Assembly: GCA_025360895.1 (NCBI GenBank)
Contig: JANYBF010000599.1
Span: forward strand, 1-9,280
Source of the DNA: Verrucomicrobiota bacterium
GTDB lineage: Bacteria > Verrucomicrobiota > Verrucomicrobiia > Limisphaerales > JADLHS01
DNA length: 9,280 bases
Direction: 5' to 3'
Part shown: piece by piece, positions 1-6,525 of the stretch
Layout: the number at the start of each line of letters is the position of its first letter
Numbering within the stretch: position 1 is the stretch's first letter
The notes under the pieces: model-generated
The model's database searches: none
Told to the model about the DNA's origin: nothing
What the model saw: only the letters and a program-made list of their open reading frames with translations
Program-made: the position numbers and the translations under genes

Positions 1-14
1 GTATGATTTTCGAT

Positions 15-81
15 GGAGCGTCGGGCATTGCTCGGCAGGAGCCGAATTCTTGTTTGTCCGCCGAGCAATGCCCGGCGCTCC
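15..81. repeat. 22-bp inverted repeat (hairpin; REP/MITE-like or terminator)
   Basis: The arms at 15-36 and 60-81 pair over 22 consecutive positions. Twenty-one pairs are Watson-Crick and one is a T-G wobble (21 with 75). The 23-nt loop spans 37-59. No T-tract follows the right arm (82 onward reads ccaactgacc), so it is not a classical intrinsic terminator of rightward transcription. The length and near-perfect symmetry suit a dispersed palindromic (REP/MITE-like) element or a bidirectional terminator between an unseen upstream gene and the gene at 148. The pairing is read directly from the sequence; the function is inferred. Confidence 0.8.
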
Positions 82-112
82 CAACTGACCCACTACCAGC
101 CAGCTCGGTTTC

Positions 113-141
113 TTGCAATGCAATGACTCTTACGCTATGGA
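113..141 (+). promoter_or_regulatory. Weak sigma70-like promoter candidate
   Basis: TTGCAA (113-118) and TATGGA (136-141) are separated by 17 bp, which resembles a housekeeping promoter upstream of the large cytochrome-type gene. Transcription from it would begin at or just before the GTG at 148, giving an almost leaderless message. Alternatively, translation would begin at the ATG at 202. The hexamers are imperfect and such matches occur by chance, so this is only a suggestion. Confidence 0.2.
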
Positions 142-147
142 TTACGC

Positions 148-3100
148 GTGTTCACCGGCGAACCTCCCGTATTCCGACAACAGACAAAGCAGCACTCTTT
201 GATGCTACTCAGTGGGCTGCTGTTTCTGGCGGGGCCCGCTGGCCAGGCTGGTGAGGCTGTTGATTTCAATCGCGATATTCGTCACCTCCTTTCCGAGAAC
301 TGTTTCAAATGTCACGGCCCCGACGCCAAGGAACGCAAGGGCGGAAAAGATGGTCTACGACTTGACACCTTGGAGGGCGCCGAGGTTGACCTCGGCGGCT
401 ATCGCGCCATCGTGCCGGGTCAACCCGGCAAAAGCGAACTGCTCAAACGCATCACGACCGATAATCTCGATGATAAAATGCCGCCGCCAAGCTCCGGCAA
501 AAAACTGACCAAGCCGGACATCGCGTTGCTGAAAGCCTGGATCAAACAGGGGGCTGGCTATTCCCGTCATTGGTCCTACGTCAAACCGGTTCGCCCCGTT
601 TTGCCTCGCGTGCAAAACAAGGCGTGGACGCGCAACGAAATAGATTTCTTTATCCTGGATCGCCTGCAACGCGAAAAGCTCAAACCATCGCCCGCGGCGG
701 ATCGGACCACGCTCATTCGCCGCTTATCCCTCGACCTGACCGGGCTGCCGCCATCGCTGGATGAGGTCGCGCAGTTTCTGAACGATCGAAAGCCCGGGGC
801 CTACGAACGATTGGTGGATCGGTTGTTGGCCAAGCAAACTTTTGGCGAGCATTGGGCGCGATTGTGGCTCGACCAGGCGCGCTATGCGGATTCGGCGGGC
901 TACGCCGATGACCCGCCGCGGACCATCTGGGCGTACCGGGATTACGTCATTCGGGCGCTGAACCGGAACAAACCCTTCGATCAATTCACGCTCGAACAGA
1001 TCGCCGGCGATCTGTTGCCGGAGCCGACGGAGGAGCAACTCATTGCCACCGGGTTTCACCGAAATACGCTCACGAACAATGAAGGCGGCACCAGCGATGA
1101 GGAGTATCGGAACGTGGCCATCGTTGATCGCGTGAACACCACCATGGCCGTCTGGATGGGCACCACGATGGCCTGCGCCCAGTGTCATACGCACAAATAC
1201 GATCCGATCACGCAGGAAGATTACTTCCGTCTCTTCGCCGTCTTGAACAACACCGAGGACGCCGACCGGACGGATGAAAGTCCCTTCCTATCTCTTTACA
1301 CCCCGGAGCAAAAGCTCCAGCGACAATCGTTGAGCGAGCAGATTACCCGGCTCGAAAAAACCACCCAGACCGTCACCCCGCAGTTGACGGAAGCGCAGGC
1401 GGGTTGGGAAAAAAGTTTGGTTCAGGAACTTAAATGGGAGATCGTCATTCCCGCCGAAGTGAAATCCAAATCGGCTGCGGTCGTGACCCGAAGCCCGGAC
1501 GGCGACATTCGCGTGGCCCGGGGTGGCAAGACGGACATCTACACAGTTGAAGTTCCCGTGACGACGAACACCACGTTGACCGCGCTACGGCTGGAAACGT
1601 TGCCAGATGACAGCCTGCCCGCCAAAGGTCCGGGTCATGCCGAAGGAAACTTCGTCATTTCCCGTGTGCTTGCCAACGTCACCCCGCCGGTCGGAACGCA
1701 ATTGTCCGGACGCTTTCTCCGCATCGAAATTCCCGGCAATGAAAAGATTCTCTCTCTGGCCGAGGTGCAGGTCTTTCATGGCACGAACAATATTTCATTG
1801 CAGGGCGAAGCCACGCAGAGCAGCACGGCATTCGATGGTCCCGCCAACCTTGCGATTGACGGCAACACCAATGGCAACTTTGCCGAAGCCAAGTCCACGA
1901 CGCACACGGCAAGTTCGACCGATCCCTGGTGGGAACTAGATCTTAAAACGTCGCAACCCGTCGATCGAATCGTGTTGTGGAACCGAACCGACGGCGAATC
2001 CGCCGCCCGGTTGAGTGGGTTCAAGCTGGCGCTGCTGGATGACAAGCGGGAACCGGTCTGGCAGCAGGAAGTGAAAGACGCCCCGAATCCCAGCTCCGAA
2101 TTCGCCGGGAGCGGCCCGCGCGCGATCACATTTGCGACGGCGTATGCCGACCATGCGCAGGAGAAGTTCGCGGCCACCAGCATCTTGGACAACAAGGACG
2201 GGAACGAAAAAGGCTGGGCCATCGCGCCCCAGTTCGGCCAGGCCCACGCGCTGACGCTTGTGCCCAAGTCGCCCGTTGAACTCCCCGCCAAATCCAGACT
2301 GACGCTCACCATCGAACACCTTGCCAAACAGGAGTACGCCACGCTGGGCCGGTTTCGGTTTGCCACCACCTCCGATCCGCGCGCCGCCGAGTACGGTCGT
2401 ACACCCGTGCCAATCCTAGCCATCCTCAACAAAACCTCCGACCAACGTTCGGACTCCGAACGCAACGAAGTCACCCGGTATCATCTCACCATTGCTCCGG
2501 CCTTGGCCGCCGAGCGCGGGCAGCTCGCCAGCCTGAAGAACCAACTTGAGGAAGTGAAGCCCTACACGACCGTGCCGATTCTGCGCGAGTTGGCCGGAGA
2601 CAAACGGCGCACGACGCATTTGCAACATCGCGGCAACTTCCTCGATCTGGGCGCGGAAGTTACCGCGGGTCTGCCGCCCGCTTTTCAACCCGTGCCGGAT
2701 GGAGTTGCGCCCAACCGACTGGCGCTGGCCCGCTGGTTGGTGGATACGAATAATCCGCTGACGGCGCGCGTGGCCGTCAATCGCTTATGGGAAGCGATCT
2801 TCGGCATCGGCATCGTCCGAACGGGTGAGGATTTTGGCATGCAAGGCGAAGCCCCCTCGCATCCGGAATTGCTTAATTGGTTGGCTACGGAGTTCATGGA
2901 GCAAAAGTGGGACACCAAACATCTGCTCAAGTTGATGGTTACTTCGGCGGCGTATCGTCAATCGTCGCGCGTTACACCCGATCTGGAAACTCGGGATCCG
3001 GAAAATCGCTGGCTGGCGCGTGGGCCACGGTTCCGGCTCTCGGCCGAAATGATCCGGGATCAGGCGATGTTCATCAGCGGTCTGCTCAGTGACAAAATGT

Positions 3101-3651
3101 ATGGGCCACCAGTCAAGCCCCCGCAACCGAAGCTCGGACTTAGTGCCGCCTTTGGCAGTGGCACCGATTGGGAAACCAGCCCGGGGGAGGATCGCTATCG
3201 CCGGGCACTCTACACTACGTGGCGACGGTCCAATCCGTACCCGTCCATGGCGACCTTCGATGCGCCCAATCGTGAAGTTTGCACCGTACGGCGCGAACGG
3301 TCGAACACGCCATTGCAAGCACTGGTGACTTTAAACGACCCCGTATACATCGAAGCCGCGCAGGCGTTGGCGCGTCGGATGAACGAGGCCGGCCCCACGC
3401 TAGCGGACAAAGCACGTGATGGCTTTCTCCTCTGCTTGAGTCGCCCGCCAACCACGGCTGAGCTTTCCAAAACGCTCGAACTGTATGAAAAAGCTAGGGA
3501 ACGATTCGTGAACGATCCGGTCAAGGCAAAGGACGTGGCCACCAAACCGATCGGCGCCGCGCCTGAAGGTGCCGACGTTGCAGAATTGGCGGCCTGGACG
3601 CTCGTCGGCAACGTGCTGCTGAATCTCGACGAGACTTTGATGAAACGTTAG
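148..3651 (+). CDS. Secreted PSCyt1-DUF1549-DUF1553 protein with F-type-lectin-like insert
   Basis: This 1167-residue protein starts at GTG 148. The basic stretch (R10, K14, H16) before the hydrophobic segment 18-31 gives a normal signal peptide; starting at ATG 202 would remove that basic region. Domains in order: planctomycete-type cytochrome c (PSCyt1) at about 38-140, with haem motif C52-x-x-C55-H56 and a likely axial Met at M111 in KMPPP; DUF1549 at about 160-365, with a second CxxCH at 343-347 followed by THKYDP; a coiled coil at about 385-430; a discoidin/F-type-lectin-like jelly roll at about 520-650 with H586, W594-W595, R613, D615 and R621; a second short coiled coil near 785-815; and DUF1553 at about 852-1140. 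The architecture is familiar from Planctomycetes and Verrucomicrobiota, where the partner is usually a DUF1501 protein, as here (4072-5523). The reaction is unknown. Extracytoplasmic redox or polysaccharide-related action is an inference. Domain identity is confident, function is not. Confidence 0.95.
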   Translation: MFTGEPPVFRQQTKQHSLMLLSGLLFLAGPAGQAGEAVDFNRDIRHLLSENCFKCHGPDAKERKGGKDGLRLDTLEGAEVDLGGYRAIVPGQPGKSELLKRITTDNLDDKMPPPSSGKKLTKPDIALLKAWIKQGAGYSRHWSYVKPVRPVLPRVQNKAWTRNEIDFFILDRLQREKLKPSPAADRTTLIRRLSLDLTGLPPSLDEVAQFLNDRKPGAYERLVDRLLAKQTFGEHWARLWLDQARYADSAGYADDPPRTIWAYRDYVIRALNRNKPFDQFTLEQIAGDLLPEPTEEQLIATGFHRNTLTNNEGGTSDEEYRNVAIVDRVNTTMAVWMGTTMACAQCHTHKYDPITQEDYFRLFAVLNNTEDADRTDESPFLSLYTPEQKLQRQSLSEQITRLEKTTQTVTPQLTEAQAGWEKSLVQELKWEIVIPAEVKSKSAAVVTRSPDGDIRVARGGKTDIYTVEVPVTTNTTLTALRLETLPDDSLPAKGPGHAEGNFVISRVLANVTPPVGTQLSGRFLRIEIPGNEKILSLAEVQVFHGTNNISLQGEATQSSTAFDGPANLAIDGNTNGNFAEAKSTTHTASSTDPWWELDLKTSQPVDRIVLWNRTDGESAARLSGFKLALLDDKREPVWQQEVKDAPNPSSEFAGSGPRAITFATAYADHAQEKFAATSILDNKDGNEKGWAIAPQFGQAHALTLVPKSPVELPAKSRLTLTIEHLAKQEYATLGRFRFATTSDPRAAEYGRTPVPILAILNKTSDQRSDSERNEVTRYHLTIAPALAAERGQLASLKNQLEEVKPYTTVPILRELAGDKRRTTHLQHRGNFLDLGAEVTAGLPPAFQPVPDGVAPNRLALARWLVDTNNPLTARVAVNRLWEAIFGIGIVRTGEDFGMQGEAPSHPELLNWLATEFMEQKWDTKHLLKLMVTSAAYRQSSRVTPDLETRDPENRWLARGPRFRLSAEMIRDQAMFISGLLSDKMYGPPVKPPQPKLGLSAAFGSGTDWETSPGEDRYRRALYTTWRRSNPYPSMATFDAPNREVCTVRRERSNTPLQALVTLNDPVYIEAAQALARRMNEAGPTLADKARDGFLLCLSRPPTTAELSKTLELYEKARERFVNDPVKAKDVATKPIGAAPEGADVAELAAWTLVGNVLLNLDETLMKR

Positions 3652-3661
3652 GCACCAGTGT

Positions 3662-3916
3662 ATGTCTTGGAATTCCAAAGAACCTCGTTGGCACGGCGAC
3701 AAGCAGCCGCGCGTGAATCCAGTACGCTTCGTTATCAATTCACAAGAGTTTGACCGATTGCCTTATGGCGAGGGTTTGGACGATTTGGACCATCTGAAGT
3801 GCGATGATTGCGGAGCGCCCCGCGGTCATTTGCATAAGATTGGCTGTGACCTTGAGCCTTGCCCCCGCTGCGGCGGTCAGGCGATTAGCTGCGACTGTTT
3901 TTACGAGGATGATTAG
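3662..3916 (+). CDS. Small double zinc-ribbon protein
   Basis: This is an 84-residue protein whose ATG lies 10 bp after the stop of the preceding gene, so it is probably co-transcribed. The N-terminal half (1-45) is polar with no membrane segment or signal peptide. The C-terminal half holds exactly eight candidate metal ligands: C47, C50, H58 and C62, then C67, C70, C77 and C79. That is enough for two zinc sites. The pattern CxxCG...H...GCDxExCPxCGGQ...CxC resembles a family of short uncharacterised bacterial proteins that I recall but cannot name. It lacks an export signal, so it should act in the cytoplasm, unlike its exported neighbours. Possible roles are nucleic-acid or protein binding, for example as a regulator of this locus; this is inference. 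The upstream ribosome-binding sequence is poor, so translation may be coupled to the upstream gene. The ORF is convincing because the cysteine pattern is non-random. Confidence 0.85.
   Translation: MSWNSKEPRWHGDKQPRVNPVRFVINSQEFDRLPYGEGLDDLDHLKCDDCGAPRGHLHKIGCDLEPCPRCGGQAISCDCFYEDD
3905..3909 (+). promoter_or_regulatory. Shine-Dalgarno candidate for the 51-codon ORF
   Basis: GAGGA at 3905-3909 lies 10 nt before the ATG at 3920, inside the last codons of the zinc-ribbon gene. It is the best ribosome-binding match before any + strand gene here, since the starts at 148, 3662 and 4072 have none. The spacing is slightly long. It is the main support for reading 3920-4075 as translated, but the same bases also encode acidic residues of the upstream protein, so the match may be coincidental. 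Confidence 0.35.
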
Positions 3917-3919
3917 TAT

Positions 3920-4075
3920 ATGACGATACCGATTACTAACAATGCCGCAGCGGATCATCGCACCGCTGGACACGCGGACGGACATTGCCAATTTCTGACC
4001 GTTGAGTGTTGCCAACAAGAACTCCCGGTTCGCTCGCTCAGTTTGCTTGTTCGCCGTAAATTCCATTCCCAATGA
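3920..4075 (+). CDS. Candidate small ORF (51 aa) linking the zinc-ribbon and DUF1501 genes
   Basis: An ATG at 3920, three bases after the TAG of the zinc-ribbon gene, opens a 51-codon frame. Its TGA (4073-4075) overlaps the ATG of the DUF1501 gene (4072) in an ATGA arrangement. The frame therefore fills the whole gap and has the junctions expected of translational coupling. A GAGGA sits 10 nt upstream. The product would be hydrophilic, with three His (13, 18, 22), three Cys (23, 30, 31) and a basic C-terminus ending near RRKFHSQ. It has no signal peptide or membrane segment, and I recognise no family. A stop-free run of this length is not rare in GC-rich DNA, so it could be chance, or a leader ORF whose job is to carry ribosomes to the DUF1501 start, which has no Shine-Dalgarno of its own. 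Confidence 0.35.
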   Translation: MTIPITNNAAADHRTAGHADGHCQFLTVECCQQELPVRSLSLLVRRKFHSQ

Positions 4076-5523
4076 ACCCGAACTTACAGCACTTACAGCA
4101 ATTGACTCGGCGCCATTTTCTTCAACGCTCCGCCACCGGCTTGGGGGCGATTGCACTGTCCACGTTGCTGAAAAATGATCTGGTCGCCGGCATTGCCAAA
4201 GCGGTTGAGCCCCTCGCGCCCCGGCTGCCCCATTTCGCCGCGAAAGCCAAACACGTCATCTACCTGCATCTCACCGGTTCGCCGCCGCACCTCGATCTAT
4301 GGGATTACAAGCCGGAGTTGGTGAAACGGGATGGCCAGGATTGCCCGGATGCGTTTCTGAAGGGTAAACGATTCGCCTTCACGTCGGGTGTCCCCAAATT
4401 GCTGGGCACGCCCCGAACCTTCGCGCAGTACGGCCAGGGCGGCGTCTGGTTGTCCGATGCCATCCCGCATCTGCACGAAGTGGCGGACGAATTGTGCGTC
4501 ATTCGCTCGATGAACACTGATCAGTTCAATCACGCGCCGGCGGAGTTGCTGGTTTATACCGGTTCGCCACGGTCGGGGCGGCCCTCAATGGGTGCGTGGG
4601 TCACTTATGGTTTGGGTACGGAAAACGAAAACCTGCCGGGCTTTGTCGTGCTGATCTCGAGCGGGGTGCAGCCCAACGGCGGGAAGAATTCCTTCGGGTG
4701 CGGTTTTCTCCCTTCCGTCTATCAGGGCGTGCAATGCCGGTCGAAAGGTGATCCCGTCCTCTATGCCTCCGATCCGGAAGGCTTGGATCGCGAAGTCCGG
4801 CGCCTGAGCCTCGATACCTTGCGCGATTTGAACCAAATCCAAGGCAAGGAACTGGGCCACCCGGAAACCCAGACGCGCATTGCCCAATACGAACTCGCTT
4901 ATCGGATGCAAATGTCCGTTCCCGAAGTGATGGATATCACACGGGAATCCCCCCAGACCATTGCGGCTTACGGTGCCAAACCGGGCGAGTCGAGTTTCGC
5001 CAATAATTGTCTGCTCGCCCGCCGCCTGGTCGAACAGGGCGTGCGCTACGTGCAATTATTCGATTGGGGTTGGGACTTTCACGGCACCAATCCCGCGGAG
5101 GACATCCGTGCCGGGCTGACGAAGAAATGCGCGACCATGGATCAGCCCGTCGCCGCGCTCATCAAGGACCTTCGCCAACGCGGACTGCTGGACGAAACGT
5201 TGATCGTCTTGGGCGGCGAATTTGGTCGTACGCCCTTCCGGGAAGGCCGCACTGCCAAAGGCGATGTGCTCGGGCGCGATCATTATCCCGATTGCTACAC
5301 GATGGTCATGGCTGGTGGTGGCGTGAAGGGCGGTTTCACCTATGGGGAGTCCGACGAACTCGGCTTCAGCGTGGCCTTGGACAAGGTGCATGTTCACGAC
5401 CTCCAAGCCACGATCATGCACCAACTCGGTTTTGACCATGAGCGGTTGACGTTCCGCTTCCAAGGTCGCGATTATCGCCTCACCGATGTAAGCGGCAAAG
5501 TGGTCAAGCCGTTGCTGCTGTAG
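4072..5523 (+). CDS. DUF1501 family protein, Tat-exported, sulfatase/alkaline-phosphatase fold
   Basis: This is a 483-residue protein with a twin-arginine signal: TRRHFLQ at 12-18, then a hydrophobic stretch at about 22-34. A frame stop at 4057-4059 with no start codon after it makes ATG 4072 the earliest possible start. The body is a DUF1501 domain of usual length. Family landmarks are HLDLWDYKP (73-81, with D75 and D78 near the presumed metal site), the FNHAPAELLVYTGS region in the first third, WDFHGTN with H337, GGEFGRTP with E383 and R386, and GRDHYP with D403 and H404. These correspond to metal-binding loops of the alkaline-phosphatase/sulfatase superfamily, but there is no sulfatase CxPxR signature, so sulfatase activity cannot be claimed. 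The gene follows its usual DUF1553 partner but is separated from it by the zinc-ribbon gene and a candidate small ORF. Substrate and reaction are unknown. Family assignment is firm. Confidence 0.95.
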   Translation: MNPNLQHLQQLTRRHFLQRSATGLGAIALSTLLKNDLVAGIAKAVEPLAPRLPHFAAKAKHVIYLHLTGSPPHLDLWDYKPELVKRDGQDCPDAFLKGKRFAFTSGVPKLLGTPRTFAQYGQGGVWLSDAIPHLHEVADELCVIRSMNTDQFNHAPAELLVYTGSPRSGRPSMGAWVTYGLGTENENLPGFVVLISSGVQPNGGKNSFGCGFLPSVYQGVQCRSKGDPVLYASDPEGLDREVRRLSLDTLRDLNQIQGKELGHPETQTRIAQYELAYRMQMSVPEVMDITRESPQTIAAYGAKPGESSFANNCLLARRLVEQGVRYVQLFDWGWDFHGTNPAEDIRAGLTKKCATMDQPVAALIKDLRQRGLLDETLIVLGGEFGRTPFREGRTAKGDVLGRDHYPDCYTMVMAGGGVKGGFTYGESDELGFSVALDKVHVHDLQATIMHQLGFDHERLTFRFQGRDYRLTDVSGKVVKPLLL

Positions 5524-5541
5524 CCGCCGACGTGAGGCGGC
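5523..5541. terminator. GC-rich hairpin at the convergent gene end
   Basis: GCCGCC (5523-5528) pairs with GGCGGC (5536-5541) around a 7-nt loop, beginning at the last base of the DUF1501 stop codon. No T-tract follows directly; the nearest is a four-T run at 5558-5561. The position between converging genes suits a weak bidirectional terminator. Alternatively it is a copy of a dispersed palindrome. The stem is seen directly; the role is inferred. Confidence 0.35.
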
Positions 5542-5573
5542 GGAGCGGTGGTAACGATTTTCAAGGAAACTCG

Positions 5574-5648
5574 CCTTCTCCCATCGAGGGCTACGGCGCC
5601 GTTCGCTGTTTGCCCATGGGCTGATCGGTCGCCCTCCCTTCTCCCATC
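5574..5648. repeat. 12-bp direct repeat flanking two palindromes in the convergent intergenic region
   Basis: CCTTCTCCCATC occurs at 5574-5585 and again at 5637-5648. Between the copies are two perfect 10-bp palindromes, ACGGCGCCGT (5593-5602) and GCCCATGGGC (5612-5621). This lies in the 130-bp gap between the DUF1501 gene and the TPR gene, which converge. I see no coding sequence. It may be a remnant of a dispersed intergenic element or protein-binding DNA; short palindromes are also common by chance in GC-rich DNA. Confidence 0.4.
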
Positions 5649-5653
5649 TACTT

Positions 5654-6499
5654 TTACTTCGGCCACCGCAATTGCAGATGAACCCGCGCCACGTCGCCCA
5701 TGTAATCGTCGGTTCGGTATTTTCCGGCGGCCATGGTGATATGTTCCCGGGCCTGTTCGTCATCCTTGAGCACTTCGTAGTACAGACCAAGGTACAGGTG
5801 GGCGTAGAATAGCTGACGGTTGAGTTGCCCGGGCGGCGAATTGCCGGCACTGGCCGCCTTCAAAACCTCCTCGGGTTTGATTTTATCCGCGAACAACGCG
5901 TGGACTTCCGTCATCGGTACGCGAGCATCACCTTTGATCGGGATGAGCGCGGCCCGGGCTTTTTCCAGTCCGTTGGTGCGGGCGACACAGAGGAAATGCC
6001 AGACCGCATTTTCCACGTCATTGGGATTCACGGTCTGATGCAACTCAAACTGCTTCCGTCCCTCCTCAAAGCGCCCCGCGTAATACAGCGCAATCCCGCG
6101 TTGCCAATGATACGGCGCTTGCTGGGGTACCAACGCGATGAACTGGTCGAAGTCGGCGATGGATTCCTTGATATGACCAAGTTTGAAATGTTCGCCGCCA
6201 CGGTGTTGCCAGGCGTCGGGGAGGCGCGGGTCGAGTTTGATGACTTGATCGTAATCGGCGATGGCTTTGGCTGGCTCGCGGTTCTCTTCGTAAAAGCGGG
6301 CGCGGACATAATAACCGCGTGGATTCTGCGGTTCGAGGGCGATGGCCCGGCTCGCCAAGGTAACTGCCGGTTCAGGTTTGCCTTTGGCGTAAACGGCCTG
6401 GGCTTGGGCTTGCAATAACTCGAAGTTGTCCTGCTGTGTGGTGATGCCGATGCCCGTCGCAAAAAAACTCAGAGCCGCGATGGCGAAAATTAGTTTCAC
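5654..6499 (-). CDS. Secreted TPR protein, NlpI-like
   Basis: This is a 281-residue protein starting at GTG (6499-6497), with a weak Shine-Dalgarno GGAAA 7 nt upstream. Residues 2-16 are K then a hydrophobic run, making a signal peptide. There is no lipobox cysteine, so it is probably periplasmic and soluble, unlike lipoprotein NlpI. Four tetratricopeptide repeats cover about 26-59, 60-93, 94-127 and 128-161; two end in the typical PEXXP-like turns (EPQNP and DPRLP). A further repeat-like helix pair lies near 230-262. The segment GIALYYAGR (135-143), the following DPND-like turn (NPND) and the C-terminal YLGLYYEVLKDD region resemble E. coli NlpI, an adaptor for periplasmic proteases and peptidoglycan enzymes. 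A scaffolding role is inferred from that resemblance. It begins 26 bp after the PL22-like gene and probably shares its transcript; nothing visible shows that the two proteins interact. Confidence 0.9.
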   Translation of the reverse strand: MKLIFAIAALSFFATGIGITTQQDNFELLQAQAQAVYAKGKPEPAVTLASRAIALEPQNPRGYYVRARFYEENREPAKAIADYDQVIKLDPRLPDAWQHRGGEHFKLGHIKESIADFDQFIALVPQQAPYHWQRGIALYYAGRFEEGRKQFELHQTVNPNDVENAVWHFLCVARTNGLEKARAALIPIKGDARVPMTEVHALFADKIKPEEVLKAASAGNSPPGQLNRQLFYAHLYLGLYYEVLKDDEQAREHITMAAGKYRTDDYMGDVARVHLQLRWPK

Positions 6500-6506
6500 G
6501 AGGATG

Positions 6507-6511
6507 TTTCC
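6507..6511 (-). promoter_or_regulatory. Weak Shine-Dalgarno for the TPR gene
   Basis: Read on the minus strand this is GGAAA, ending 7 nt before the GTG at 6499. It supports GTG as the start, since no in-frame ATG lies between the end of the upstream gene and 6499 and the hydrophobic signal follows immediately. Confidence 0.45.
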
Positions 6512-6525
6512 AATAACCGGCCGCG

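Noticed and set aside
1..147. Short plus-strand frame (3-254) covering the inverted repeat
   Set aside because: It runs through the palindrome and into the signal-peptide region of the large gene in another frame; no domain, export signal or composition supports it.
1776..2474. 232-codon minus-strand open frame inside the cytochrome-type gene
   Set aside because: It is antisense to a well-recognised coding region (lectin-like domain and linker), its composition is unlike a protein of known type, and it has no supporting start signal. It is a GC-driven shadow frame.
3740..4156. 138-codon minus-strand frame across the zinc-ribbon gene and the small-ORF gap
   Set aside because: It covers the Cys-patterned zinc-ribbon gene antisense and the start of the DUF1501 gene. 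Considered as an alternative to the 51-codon ORF but it has no family features or start signal.
4072..5523. Calling the DUF1501 protein an active sulfatase
   Set aside because: The fold is related, but the CxPxR/SxPxR nucleophile signature of formylglycine sulfatases is absent, so only superfamily membership is supported.
5056..5850. 264-codon minus-strand open frame spanning the DUF1501 end, the intergenic region and the TPR end
   Set aside because: It overlaps two well-supported genes in other frames and crosses the convergent gap. The product is rich in Arg, Pro, Trp and His without recognisable domains.
5825..6418. 197-codon plus-strand frame opposite the TPR gene
   Set aside because: The minus-strand TPR repeats are clear and regular; the plus-strand product is a mirror artefact with no domain.
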